From NCBI GenBank assembly GCA_027038695.1, contig JALWHA010000037.1, positions 1 through 5,423 of the forward strand: a DNA stretch of 5,423 nt, in the 5' to 3' direction. How positions within the stretch are numbered: the stretch's first letter is position 1; each line of letters opens with the position of its first letter. The notes beneath the pieces were generated by a model. It did no database searches. It had not been told where the DNA came from and saw only the letters and a program-made list of their open reading frames with translations. The DNA comes from Acidobacteriota bacterium (lineage in GTDB: Bacteria > Acidobacteriota > Holophagae > Thermotomaculales > Thermotomaculaceae). Shown one piece after another: positions 5,271-5,423 of this stretch. The translations under genes were made by a program, and so were the position numbers.

Positions 5271-5423
5271 TTTATTGCAAAATTGCCATTTGAATTTTAT
5301 GTATGCGTTAAAGCCCGTGCCTCCTGTTTCAAGCACCTGAATTTTCACATAGTTTCCTTCCTGTGTTTTTACGCAGTAAGTGTGGCCGACAATTGCGTGC
5401 ACTGTTTTGTATGGGTCATAGCC
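5268..5423 (-). CDS. C-terminal 51 residues of an unidentified beta-rich protein
   Basis: The minus strand is open from the right edge (codon at 5421-5423) to a TAA at 5268-5270, giving 51 residues that begin GYDPYKTVHAIVGHTYCVKT and end YIKFKWQFCNK. Seen: alternating hydrophobic and polar residues with many Tyr, Val, Ile, Thr and Gly, typical of beta strands, including YCVKT, NYVKIQV and AYIKFKWQF. This pattern resembles the end of HmuY-like or other extracytoplasmic beta-sandwich proteins, but 51 residues are too few to assign. The coding call rests on the in-frame beta-type sequence and on the terminator just after the stop. The start and any signal peptide are outside the window. Confidence 0.7.
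   Translation of the reverse strand, partial: GYDPYKTVHAIVGHTYCVKTQEGNYVKIQVLETGGTGFNAYIKFKWQFCNK

Noticed and set aside
1..5423. CRISPR array, insertion sequence, integrase or rRNA/tRNA gene
   Set aside because: No regularly spaced repeats, transposase or recombinase motifs, or structural RNA gene sequences are visible on either strand.

Overview
The window is bacterial DNA: compact genes, Shine-Dalgarno sequences and intrinsic terminators. The flanks (about 1-950 and 4770-5423) have moderate GC, by eye in the low to mid 40s percent. The middle (about 1040-4760) is clearly more AT-rich, by eye in the mid 30s, with many AAA/ATA/TTA/AGA codons. I cannot name the organism from the sequence; the flanks look chromosomal and the middle looks like acquired accessory DNA.

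Layout: (1) 1-916, minus strand: the first 305 codons of an NCS2/AzgA-type purine permease that runs off the left edge. (2) 917-1152: divergent intergenic region with a hairpin in the permease leader whose C-rich loop is complementary to the permease ribosome-binding site, and candidate promoters for the rightward operon. (3) 1153-4598, plus strand: a tight two-gene operon overlapping by one base (TAATG). It encodes an AAA+ ATPase of 322 aa and a large subtilisin-like (S8) serine protease of 825 aa without a signal peptide. This pair matches the IetA/IetS type, known as a toxin-antitoxin/plasmid-stability module on Agrobacterium Ti plasmids and later reported as an anti-phage system. (4) 4599-4931: AT-rich tail, then a candidate extended -10 promoter and a GC-richer leader of about 160 nt. 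The leader holds a pseudoknot-like fold resembling a SAM-II-type riboswitch, an antiterminator, an intrinsic terminator, then a strong Shine-Dalgarno sequence. (5) 4932-5219, plus strand: a 95-aa charged protein of unknown function controlled by that leader. (6) 5237-5270: hairpin terminator shared by two convergent genes. (7) 5268-5423, minus strand: the last 51 codons of an unidentified beta-rich protein entering from the right.

Working together: ietA-ietS should act as one cytoplasmic unit, with the ATPase controlling or presenting substrates to the protease. The most unusual signal outside that module is the 4768-4912 leader. Its proposed pseudoknot strand is the same strand that would form the antiterminator, which is the logic of a ligand-responsive OFF switch, yet the downstream gene is an orphan small protein rather than a recognisable methionine or SAM gene.
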